64,000 bases of DNA from Bathymodiolus brooksi (taxonomy: Eukaryota > Mollusca > Bivalvia > Mytilida > Modiolidae), in contig OY804585.1 in the NCBI GenBank assembly GCA_963680875.1, positions 44,747,414 through 44,811,413 on the forward strand. The letters run 5' to 3'. The notes beneath the pieces are model-generated. The model was not told the DNA's origin and searched no databases. It saw only the letters and a program-made list of their open reading frames with translations. This document shows positions 51,113 through 62,620 of this stretch, one piece after another (the first letter of the stretch is position 1; every line of letters begins with the position of its first letter). A program made the position numbers and the translations under genes.

Positions 51113-54100
51113 AGTCAAGACAGTTAGATGTCATGTATTTGTGTGTTAGGGGTATCGGTATAAAGTCAGGACAGTGAGATGTCATGTATTTGTGTGTTAG
51201 GGGTATCAAGTCAGGACAGTGAGATATCATGTATTTGTGTGTTAGGGGTATCAAGTCAGGACAGTGAGATGTCAAGTATTTGTGTGTTAGGGGTATCAAG
51301 TCAGGACAGTGAGATGTCATGTATTTGTGTTAGGGTTATCTGTACAAGTCAGGATAGTGAGATGTCATGTATTTGTGTGTTAGGGGTATCTGTACCAAGT
51401 CGGGACAGTGATATGTCATGTATTTGTGTGTTAGGGGTATCAAGTCAGGACAGTGAGATGTCATGTATTTGTGTGTTAGGGGTATCAAGTCAGGATAGTG
51501 AGATGTCATGTATTTGTGTGTTAGGGGTATCTGTACCAAGTCAGGACAGTGAGATGTCATATATTTGTGTGTTAGGGGTACGAAGTTAAGACACTGAAAT
51601 GTCATGTATTTGTGTGTTAGGTGTATCAAGTCAGGACAGTTAGATGTCATGTATTTGTGTGTTAGGGGTATCTGTATAAAGTCAGGACAGTGAGATGTCA
51701 TGTATTTGTGTGTTAGGGGTATCAAGTCAGGACAGTGAGATGTCATGTATTTGTGTGTTAGGTGTATCAAGTCAGGACAGTGAGATGTCATGTATTTGTG
51801 TGTTAGGGGTATCAAGTCAGGATAGTGAGATGTCATGTATTTGTGTGTTAGGGGTAGCTGTACCAAGTCAGGACAGTAAGATGTCATGTATTTGTGTGTT
51901 AGGGGTATCTGTACCAAGTCAGGACAGTGAGTTGTCATGTATTTGTGTGTTACGGGTATCAAGTCAGAACAATGAGATGTCATGTATTTGTATGTTAGGG
52001 GTATCATATCAGGACAGTGAGATGTCATGTATTTGCGTGTTAGAGGTATCAAGTCAGGACAGTGAGATGTCATGTATTTGTGTGTTATGGGGTATCTGTA
52101 CCAAGTCAGGACAGTGAGATGTCATGTATTTGTGCGTTAGGGGTATCTGTACCAAGTCAGGACAGTGAGATTTCATGTATTTGTGCGTTAGGGGTATCAA
52201 GTCATGACAGTGAGATTTCATGTATTTGTGTATTAGTGGTATCAAGTCAGGAAGGTGAGATGTCATGTATTTGTGTGTTAGGGTATCTGTACGAAGTCAG
52301 GAGAGAGAGTGAGATGTCATGTATTTGTGTGTTAGGGGTATCAAGTCAGGACAGTGAGATGTCATGTATTTGTGTGTTAGGGGTATAAAGTCAGGACAGT
52401 GAGGTGTCATGTATTTGTGTGTAAGGGGTTTCAAGTCAGGACAGTGAAATGTCATGTATTTGTGTGTTAGGGGTTTCAAGTCAGGACAGTGAAATGTCAT
52501 GTATTTGTGTGTTAGGGGTATCACGTCAGGACAGTGAGATGTCATGTATTTGTGTGTTAGCGGTATCAAGTCAGGACAGTGAGGTGTCATGTATTTGTGT
52601 GTTAGGCATATCGAGTCAGGACAGTCAGATGTCATGTATTTGTGTGTTAGGGGTATCGAGTCAGGACAGTGAGATGTCATGTATTTGTGTGTTAGGGGTA
52701 TCTGTGCCAAGTCAGGACAGTGAGATGTCATGTATTTGTGTGTTAGGGATATATGTACCAAGTCAGGACAGTGAGATGTCATGTATTTGTGTGTTAGGGG
52801 TATCAAGTCAGGACAGTGAGATGTCATGTATTTGTGTGTAAGGGGTATCAAGTCAGCAGAGTGAGATGTCATGTATTTGTGTGCTAGGAGTATCAAGTCA
52901 GAACAGTGAGATGTCATGTATTTGTGTGTTAGGGGTATCAAGTCAGGACAGTGAGATGTAATGTATTTGTGTGTTAGGGGTATCTGTACCAAGTCAGGAC
53001 AGTGAGATGTCATGTATTTGTGTGTTAGGGGTATCTGTACTAAGTCAGGACAGTGAGATGTCATGTATTTGTGTGTTAGGGGTATCAAGTCAGGACAGTG
53101 ATAAGTCATGTATTTGTGTGTTAGGGGTATCAAGTCAGGACAGTGAGATGTCATGTATTTGTGTTAGGGTTATCTGTACAAGTCAGGACAGTGAGATGTC
53201 ATGTATTTGTGTGTTAGGGGTATCTGTGCCAAGTCGGGACAGTGAGATGTCATGTTTTGTGTGTTAGGGGTATCTAGTCAGGGCAGTGAGATGTCATGTA
53301 TTTGTGTGTTAGGGGTATCAAGTCAGGACAGTGAGATGTCATGTATTTGTGTGTTAGGGGTATCAAGTCAGGACAGTGAGATGTCATGTATTTGTGTGTT
53401 AGGGGTATCAAGTCAGGATAGTGAGATGTCATGTATTTGTGTGTTAGGGGTAGCTGTACCAAGTCAGGACAGTAAGATGTCATGTATTTGTGTGTTAGGG
53501 GTATCTCTAACAAGTCAGGACAGTGAGTTGTCATGTATTTGTGTGTTACGGGTATCAAGTCAGGACAATGAGATGTCATGTATTTGTATGTTAGGGGTAT
53601 CATATCAGGACAGTGAGATGTCATGTATTTGCGTGTTAGAGGTATCAAGTCAGGACAGTGAGATGTCATGTATTTGTGTGTTATGGGGTATCTGTACCAA
53701 GTCAGGACAGTGAGATGTCATGTATTTGTGTGTTAGGGGTATCAAGTCAGGACAGTGAGATGTCATGTATTTGTGTGTAAGGAGTATCAAGTCAGAAGAG
53801 TGAGATGTCATGTATTTGTGTGCTAGGAGTATCAAGTCAGAACAGTGATATGTCATGTATTTGTGTGTTAGGGGTATCAAGTCAGGACAGTGAGATGTCA
53901 TGTATTTGTGTGTTAGGGGTATCTGTACCAAGTCAGGACAGTGAGATGTCATGTATTTGTGTGTTAGGGATATCTGTACCAAGTCAGGACAGTGAGATGT
54001 CATGTATTTGTGTGTTAGGGGTATCAAGTCAGGACAGTGAGATGTCATGTATTTGTGTGTAAGGAGTATCAAGTCAGAAGAGTGAGATGTCATGTATTTG

Positions 54101-54776
54101 TGTGCTAGGAGTATCAAGTCAGAACAGTGAGATGTCATGTATTTGTGTGTAAGGGGTATCAAGTCAGGACAGTGAGATGTCATGTATTTGTGTGTTAGGG
54201 GTATCTGTACCAAGTCAGGACAGTGAGATGTCATGTATTTGTGTGTTAGGGGTATCTGTACCAAGTCAGGACAGTGAGATGTCATGTATTTGTGTGTTAG
54301 GGGTATCAAGTCAGGACAGTGATAAGTCATGTATTTGTGTGTTAGGTGTATCAAGTCAGGACAGTGAGATGTCATGTATTTGTGTTAGGGTTATCTGTAC
54401 AAGTTAGGACAGTGAGATGTCATGTATTTGTGTGTTAGGGGTATCTGTGCCAAGTCGGGATAGTGAGATGTCGTGTATTTGTTTGTTAGGGGTATCTAGT
54501 CAGGACAGTGAGATGTCATGTATTTGTGTGTTAGGGGTATCAAGTCAGGATAGTGAGATGTCATGTATTTGTGTGCTAGGGGTATCTGTACCAAGTCAGG
54601 ACAGTGAGATGTCATATATTTGTGTGTTAGGGGTACGAAGTGAGGACACTGAGATGTCATGTATTTGTGTGTTAGGTATATCAAGTCAGGACAGTGAGAT
54701 GTCATGCATTTGTGTGTTAGGGGTATCTGTGTCAAGTCAAGACAGTTAGATGTCATGTATTTGTGTGTTAGGGGTA
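51113..54776 (+). repeat. 3,622 bp tandem duplication, second copy
   Basis: This copy is near-identical to the preceding 3,622 bp. The only difference I noticed is base 51,616 G against 47,994 A (TGTGTTAGG against TGTATTAGG). The match ends at about 54,776, where GTATCTGTTTAAAG replaces GTATCGGTATAAAG. The GGAGAGAGAGTGAG expansion recurs near 52,301 and, in a third related unit outside the duplication, near 55,412. Confidence 0.92.
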
Positions 54777-57700
54777 TCTGTTTAAAGTCAGGACAGTGAG
54801 ATGTCATGTATTTGTGTGTTAGGGGTATCAAGTCAGGACAGTGAGATGTCATGTATTTGTGTGTTATGGGGATCAAATCAGGGCATTGAGATGTCATGTA
54901 TTTTTGTGTTAGGGGTATCTGTTCGAAGTCAGGACAGTGAGATGTCATGTATTTGTGTGTTAGGGGTAGCTGTACCAAGTCAGGACAGTGAGATGTCATG
55001 TATTTGTGTGTTAGGGGTATCTGTACCAAGTCAGGACAGTGAGTTTTCATGTATTTGTGTGTTACGTGTATCAAGTCAGGACAATGAGATGTCATGTATT
55101 TGTATGTTAGGGGTATCATATCAGGACAGTGAGATGTCATGTATTTGCGTGTTAGAGGTATCAAGTCAGGACAGTGATATGTCATGTATTTGTGTGTTAT
55201 GGGGTATCTGTACCAAGTCAGGACAGTGAGATCTCATGTATTTGTGCGTTAGGGGTATCTGTACCAAGTCAGGACAGTGAGATTTCATGTATTTGTGTGT
55301 TAGGGGTATCAAGTCATGACAGTGAGATTTCATGTATTTGTGTGTTAGGGGTATCAAGTCAGGAAGGTGAGATGTCATGTATTTGTGTGTTAGGGTATCT
55401 GTACGAAGTCAGGAGAGAGAGTGAGATGTCATGTATTTGTGTGTTAGGTGTCAAGTCAGGACAGTGAGATGTCATGTATTTGTGTGTTAGGGGTTTCAAG
55501 TCAGAACAGTGAAATGTCATGTATTTGTGTGTTAGGGGTATCACGTCAGGACAGTGAAATGTCATGTATTTGTGTGTTAGGGATATCGAGTCAGGACAGT
55601 GAGATGTCATGTATTTGTGTGTTAGGTGTATCGAGTCAGGACAGTGAGATGTCATGTATTTGTGTGTTAGGGGTATCAAGTCAGGACAGTGAGATGTCAT
55701 GTATTTGTGTGTTAGGGGTATCAAGTCAGGACAGTGAGATGTCATGTATTTGTGTGTTATGGGTAACAAATCAGGACAGTGAGATGTCATGTATTTTTGT
55801 GTTAGGGGTATTTGTTCGAAGTCAGGACAGTGAGATGTCATGTATTTGTGTGTTAGGGGTATCTGTACCGAATAAGGACAGTGAGATGTTATGTATTTAT
55901 GTGTTAGGGGTATCAAGTCAGGACAGTGAGATGTCATGTATTTGTGTGTTAGGGGTATCAAGTCAGGACAGTGAGATGTCATGTATTTGTGTGTTAGGGG
56001 TTTCAAGTCAGGACAGTGAGATGTCATGTATTTGTGTGTTAGGGGTATCTGTACCAAGTCAGGACAGTGAGATGTCATGTATTTGTGTGTTAGGGGTATC
56101 AAGTGAGGACAGTGAGAAGCAATGTATTTGCGTGTTAGGGGTATCAAGTCAGGACAGTGAGATGTCATGTATTTGTGTGTTAAGGGTATCTGTACCAAGT
56201 CAGGACAGTGAGATGTCATGTATTTGTGTGTTAGGGGTATCTGTACCAAGTCAGGACAATGAAATTTCATGCATTTGTGTGTTAGGGGTATCAAGTCAGG
56301 ACAGTGAAATGTCATGTATTTGTGTGTTAGGGGTATTAAGTCAGGACAGTGAGATGTCATATATTTGTGTGTTAGGGGTACGAAGTGAGGACACTGAGAT
56401 GTCATGTATTTTTGTGTTAGGGTTATCAAATCAGGACAGTGAGATGTCATGTATTTTTGTGTTAGGGGTATCAAGTCAGGACAGTGAGATGTCATGTATT
56501 TGTGTGTTAGGGGTTTCAAGTCAGGACAGTGAGATGTCATGTATTTGTGTGTTAGGGGTATCTGTACCAAGTCAGGACAGTGAAATGTCATGTATTTGTG
56601 TGTTAGGGGTATCAAGTCAGGACAGTCAGATGTCATGTATTTGTGTTAGGGTTATCTGTACAAGTCAGGACAGTGAGATGTCATGTATTTGTGTATTAGG
56701 GGTATCTGTACCAAGTCGGGACAGTGAGATATCATGTATTTGTTTGTTAGGGGTATCAAGTCAGGACAATGAGATGTCATGTATTTGTGTGTTAGGGGTA
56801 TTAAGTCAGGACAGTGAGATGTCATATATTTGTGTGTTAGGGGTACGAAATGAGGACACTGAGATGTCATGTATTTGTGTGTTAGATATATCAAGTCAGG
56901 ACAGTGAGATGTCATGTATTTGTGTGTTAGGGGTATCTGTATCAAGTCAAGACAGTTAGATGTCATGTATTTGTATGTTAGGGGTATCTGTATAAAGTCA
57001 GGACAGTGAGATGTCATGTATTTGTGTGTTAGGGGTATCAAGTCAGGACAGTGAGATGTCATGTATTTGTGTGTTAGGGGTATCAAGTCAGGACAGTGAG
57101 ATGTCATGTATTTGTGTGTTAGGGGTAACTGTACCAAGTCGGGACAGTGAGATATCATGTATTTGTGTGTTAGGGGTATCAAGTCAGGACAATGAGATGT
57201 CATGTATTTGTGTGTTAGGGGTATTAAGTCAGGACAGTGAGATGTCATATATTTGTGTGTTAGGGGTACGAAGTGAGGACACTGAGATGTCATGTATTTG
57301 TGTGTTAGATATATCAAGTCAGGACAGTGAGATGTCATGTATTTGTGTGTTAGGGGTATCTGTATCAAGTCAGGACAGTTAGATGTCATGTATTTGTATG
57401 TTAGGGGTATCTGTATAAAGTCAGGACAGTGAGATGTCATGTATTTGTGTGTTAGGGGTATCAAGTCAGGACAGTGAGATGTCATGTATTTGTGTGTTAG
57501 GGGTATCAAGTCAGGACAGTGAGATGTCATGTATTTGTGTGTTAGAGGTAACAAATCAGGACAGTGAGATGTCATGTATTTTTGTGTTAGCGGTATCTGT
57601 ACCAAGTCAGGACAGTGAGATGTTATGTATTTATGTGTTAGGGGTATCTGTGCCAAGTCAGGACAGTGAGATGTTATGTATTTATGTGTTAGGGGTATCA

Positions 57701-60000
57701 AGTCAGGACAGTGAGATGTCATGTATTTGTGTGTTAGGGTATCAAGTCAGGACAGTGATATGTCATGTATTTGTGTGTTAGGGGTTTCAAGTCAGGACAG
57801 TGAAATGTCATGTATTTGTGTGTTAGGGGTATCACGTCAGGACAGTGAAATGTCATGTATTTGTGTGTTAGGGGTATCGAGTCAGGACAGTGAGATGTCA
57901 TGTATTTGTGTGTTAGGTGTATCTGTGCCAAGTCAGGACAGTGAGATGTCATATATTTGTGTGTTAGGGGTATCTGTACCAAGTCAGAACAGTGAGATGT
58001 CATGTATTTGTGTGTTAGGGGTATCAAGTCAGGACAGTGAGTTGTCATGTATTTGTGTGTAAGGGGTATCAAGTCAGAAGAGTGAGATGTCATGTATTTG
58101 TGTGTTAGGAGTATCAAGTCAGAACAGTGAGATGTCATGTATTTGTGTGTTAGGGGTATCTGTATCAAGTCGGGACAGTGAGATGTCATGTATTTGTGTG
58201 TTAGGGGATCAAGTCAGGACAGTGAGATGTCATGTATTTGTGTGTTAGGGGTATCAAGTCAGGAGAATGAGATGTCATGTATTTGTGTGTTAGGGGTATC
58301 AAGTCAGGACAGTGAGATGTCATGTATTTGTGTGTTAAGGGTATCTGTACCAAGTCAGGATAGTGAGATGTCATGTATTTGTGTGTTAGGGGTATCTGTA
58401 CCAAGTCAGGACAATGAAATTTCATGCATTTGTGTGTTAGGGGTATCAAGTCAGGACAGTGAAATGTCATGTATTTGTGTGTTAGGGGTATCAAGTCAGG
58501 ACAGTGAGATGTCATGTATTTGTGTGTTAGGGTATCTGTGCCAAGTCGGGACAGTGAGATGTCATGTATTTGTGTGTTAGGGGATCAAGTCAGGACAGTG
58601 AGATGTCATGTATTTGTGTGTTAGGGGTATCAAGTCAGGAGAGTGAGATGTCATGTATTTGTGTGTTAGGGGTATCAAGTCAGGAGAGTGATATGTCATG
58701 TATTTGTGTGTTAGGGGTATCAGGTCAGGACAGTGAGATGTCATGTATTTGTGTGTTAGGGGTATCAAGTCAGGACAGTGAGAAGCAATGTATTTGCGTG
58801 TTAGGGGTATCAAGTCAGGACAGTGAGATGTCATGTATTTGTGTTAGGGTTATCTGTACAAGTCAGGACAGTGAGATGTCATGTATTTGTGTGTTAGGGG
58901 TATCTGTACCAAGTCGGAACAGTGAGATGTCATGTATTTGTGTGTTAGGGGTATCAAGTCAGGACAGTGAGATGTCATGTATTTGTGTGTTAGGGGTATT
59001 AAGTCAGGACAGTGAGATGTCATATATTTGTGTGTTAGGGGTACGAAGTGAGGACACTGAGATGTCATGTATTTGTGTGTTAGATATATCAAGTCAGGAC
59101 AGTGAGATGTCATGTATTTGTGTGTTAGGGGTATCTGTATCAAGTCAGGACAGTTAGATGTCATGTATTTGTATGTTAGGGGTATCTGTATAAAGTCAGG
59201 ACAGTGAGATGTCATGTATTTGTGTGTTAGGGGTATCAAGTCAGGACAGTGAGATGTCATGTATTTGTGTGTTAGGGGTATCAAGTCAGGACAGTGAGAT
59301 GTCATGTATTTGTGTGTTAGGGGTAACAAATCAGGACAGTGAGATGTCATGTATTTTTGTGTTAGGGGTATCTGTACCAAGTCAGGACAGTAGTGAGATG
59401 TTATGTATTTATGTGTTAGGGTATCTGTGCCAAGTCAGGACAGTGAGATGTTATGTATTTATGTGTTAGGGGTATCAAGTCAGGACAGTGAGATGTCATG
59501 TATTTGTGTGTTAGGGTATCAAGTCAGGACAGTGATATGTCATGTATTTGTGTGTTAGGGGTTTCAAGTCAGGACAGTGAAATGTCATGTATTTGTGTGT
59601 TAGGGGTATCACGTCAGGACAGTGAAATGTCATGTATTTGTGTGTTTGGGGTATCGAGTCAGGACAGTGAGATGTCATGTATTTGTGTGTTAGGTGTATC
59701 TGTGCCAAGTCAGGACAGTGAGATGTCATATATTTGTGTGTTAGGGGTATCTGTACCAAGTCAGAACAGTGAGATGTCATGTATTTGTGTGTTAGGGGTA
59801 TCAAGTCTGGACAGTGAGATGTCATGTATTTGTGTGTAAGGGGTATCAAGTCAGAAGAGTGAGATGTCATGTATTTGTGTGTTAGTGGTATCTGTATCAA
59901 GTCGGGACAGTGAGATGTCATGTATTTGTGTGTTAGGGGATCAAGTCAGGACAGTGAGATGTCATGTATTTGTGTGTTAGGGGTATCAAGTCAGGAGAGT
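54777..60000 (+). repeat. Irregular zone with 423 bp and 1,775 bp offsets
   Basis: The GTACGAA(A/G)TGAGGACACTGAG unit and its neighbours occur at 56,840 and again 423 bp later at 57,263. The run from 57,150 to 58,200 recurs at 58,930-59,950 with a 1,775 bp offset, shifting to 1,777 after a 3 bp gain (GACAGTAGTGAG, 59,386-59,397) and a 1 bp loss near 59,418. The longest + strand open frame in the window (503 codons, 55,448-56,959) falls here and consists only of repeat units. Confidence 0.78.
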
Positions 60001-61310
60001 GAGATGTCATGTATTTGTGTGTTAGGGGTATCAAGTCAGGACAGTGAGATGTCATGTATTTGTGTGTTAAGGGTATCTGTACCAAGTCAGGACAGTGAGA
60101 TGTCATGTATTTGTGTGTTAGGGGTATCTGTACCAAGTCAGGACAATGAGATGTCATGCATTTGTGTGTTAGGGGTATCAAGTCAGGACAGTGAAATGTC
60201 ATGTATTTGTGTGTTAGGGGTATCAAGTCAGGACAGTGAGATGTCATGTATTTGTGTGTTAGGAGTATCTGTGCCAAGTCGGGACAGTGAGATGTCATGT
60301 ATTTGTGTGTTAGGGGATCAAGTCAGGACAGTGAGATGTCATGTATTTGTGTGTTAGGGGTATCAAGTCAGGAGAGTGAGATGTCATGTATTTGTGTGTT
60401 AGGGGTATCAAGTCAGGACAGTGATATGTGATGTATTTGTGTGTTAGGGGTATCAGGTCAGGACAGTGAGATGTCAAGTATTTGTGTGTTAGTGGTATCA
60501 AATCAGGACAGTGAGATGTCATGAATTTGTGTGTTAGGGGTTTCAAGTCAGGACAGTGAGATGTCATGTATTTGTGTGTAAGGGGTATAAAGTCAGAAGA
60601 GTGAGATGTCATGTATTTGTGTGTTAGGAGTATCAAGACAGAACAGTGAGATGTCATGTATTTGTGTGTTAGGGGTATCAAGTCAGGACAGTGAGATGTC
60701 ATGTATTTGTGTTTGGGTTATCTGTCCAAGTCAGGACAGTGAGATGTCATGTATTTGTGTGTTAGGGGTTTCAAGTCAGGACAGTGAAATGTCATGTGTT
60801 TGTGTGTTAGGGGTATCACGTCAGGACAGTGAAATGTCATGTATTCGTGTGCTAGGGGTATCGAGTCAGGACAGTGAGATGTCATGTATTTTTGTTTTAG
60901 GGTTATCGAGTCAGGACAGTGAGATGTCATGTATTTGTGTGTTAGGGGTATCTGTGTCAAGTCAGGACAGTGAGATGTCATGTATTTGTGTGTTAGGGAT
61001 ATCTGTACCAAGTCAGGACAGTGAGAAGTCATGTATTTGTGTGTTAGGGGTATCAAGTCAGGACAGTGAGATGTCATGTATTTGTATGTTAGGGGTATCT
61101 GTACCAAGTCAGGCCATTGAGATGTCATGTATTTGTGTGTTAGGGGTATCTGTATCAAGTCAGGACAGTGAGATGTCATGTATTTGTGTGTTAGGGGTAT
61201 CAAGTCAGGACAGTGAGATGTCATGTATTTGTGTGTTAGGGGTATCAAGTCAGGACAGTGAGATGTCATGTATTTGTATGTTAGGGGTATCTGTACCAAG
61301 TCAGGCCATT
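60001..61310 (+). repeat. 1,310 bp tandem duplication, first copy
   Basis: Bases 60,001-61,310 match 61,311-62,620 in unit order and in all rare variants I compared: GATATGTGATG at about 60,424, GTTTGGGTTATCTGTCC near 60,711, TATTCGTGTGC near 60,843, TTTTTGTTTTAGG near 60,889, and GGCCATTGAG near 61,111. Left of 60,000 the sequences differ (GGAGAGTG against GGCCATTG). Confidence 0.9.
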
Positions 61311-62620
61311 GAGATGTCATGTATTTGTGTGTTAGGGGTATCAAGTCAGGACAGTGAGATGTCATGTATTTGTGTGTTAAGGGTATCTGTACCAAGTCAG
61401 GACAGTGAGATGTCATGTATTTGTGTGTTAGGGGTATCTGTACCAAGTCAGGACAATGAGATGTCATGCATTTGTGTGTTAGGGGTATCAAGTCAGGACA
61501 GTGAAATGTCATGTATTTGTGTGTTAGGGGTATCAAGTCAGGACAGTGAGATGTCATGTATTTGTGTGTTAGGAGTATCTGTGCCAAGTCGGGACAGTGA
61601 GATGTCATGTATTTGTGTGTTAGGGGATCAAGTCAGGACAGTGAGATGTCATGTATTTGTGTGTTAGGGGTATCAAGTCAGGAGAGTGAGATGTCATGTA
61701 TTTGTGTGTTAGGGGTATCAAGTCAGGACAGTGATATGTGATGTATTTGTGTGTTAGGGGTATCAGGTCAGGACAGTGAGATGTCAAGTATTTGTGTGTT
61801 AGTGGTATCAAATCAGGACAGTGAGATGTCATGAATTTGTGTGTTAGGGGTTTCAAGTCAGGACAGTGAGATGTCATGTATTTGTGTGTAAGGGGTATAA
61901 AGTCAGAAGAGTGAGATGTCATGTATTTGTGTGTTAGGAGTATCAAGACAGAACAGTGAGATGTCATGTATTTGTGTGTTAGGGGTATCAAGTCAGGACA
62001 GTGAGATGTCATGTATTTGTGTTTGGGTTATCTGTCCAAGTCAGGACAGTGAGATGTCATGTATTTGTGTGTTAGGGGTTTCAAGTCAGGACAGTGAAAT
62101 GTCATGTGTTTGTGTGTTAGGGGTATCACGTCAGGACAGTGAAATGTCATGTATTCGTGTGCTAGGGGTATCGAGTCAGGACAGTGAGATGTCATGTATT
62201 TTTGTTTTAGGGTTATCGAGTCAGGACAGTGAGATGTCATGTATTTGTGTGTTAGGGGTATCTGTGTCAAGTCAGGACAGTGAGATGTCATGTATTTGTG
62301 TGTTAGGGATATCTGTACCAAGTCAGGACAGTGAGAAGTCATGTATTTGTGTGTTAGGGGTATCAAGTCAGGACAGTGAGATGTCATGTATTTGTATGTT
62401 AGGGGTATCTGTACCAAGTCAGGCCATTGAGATGTCATGTATTTGTGTGTTAGGGGTATCTGTATCAAGTCAGGACAGTGAGATGTCATGTATTTGTGTG
62501 TTAGGGGTATCAAGTCAGGACAGTGAGATGTCATGTATTTGTGTGTTAGGGGTATCAAGTCAGGACAGTGAGATGTCATGTATTTGTATGTTAGGGGTAT
62601 CTGTACCAAGTCAGGCCATT
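61311..62620 (+). repeat. 1,310 bp tandem duplication, second copy
   Basis: This is the second copy of the preceding 1,310 bp, with the same rare variants at 61,734, 62,021, 62,153, 62,199 and 62,421. About 30 bp beyond 62,620 still match, and the two diverge at 62,652. I noticed no differences inside. Each copy also contains a shorter internal repeat marked by GGCCATTGAG. Confidence 0.9.

Noticed and set aside
55448..56959. 503-codon + strand frame as a cysteine-rich protein
   Set aside because: It is the longest + frame only because no phase-breaking unit falls in this stretch. Unit content is the same as in the surrounding array.
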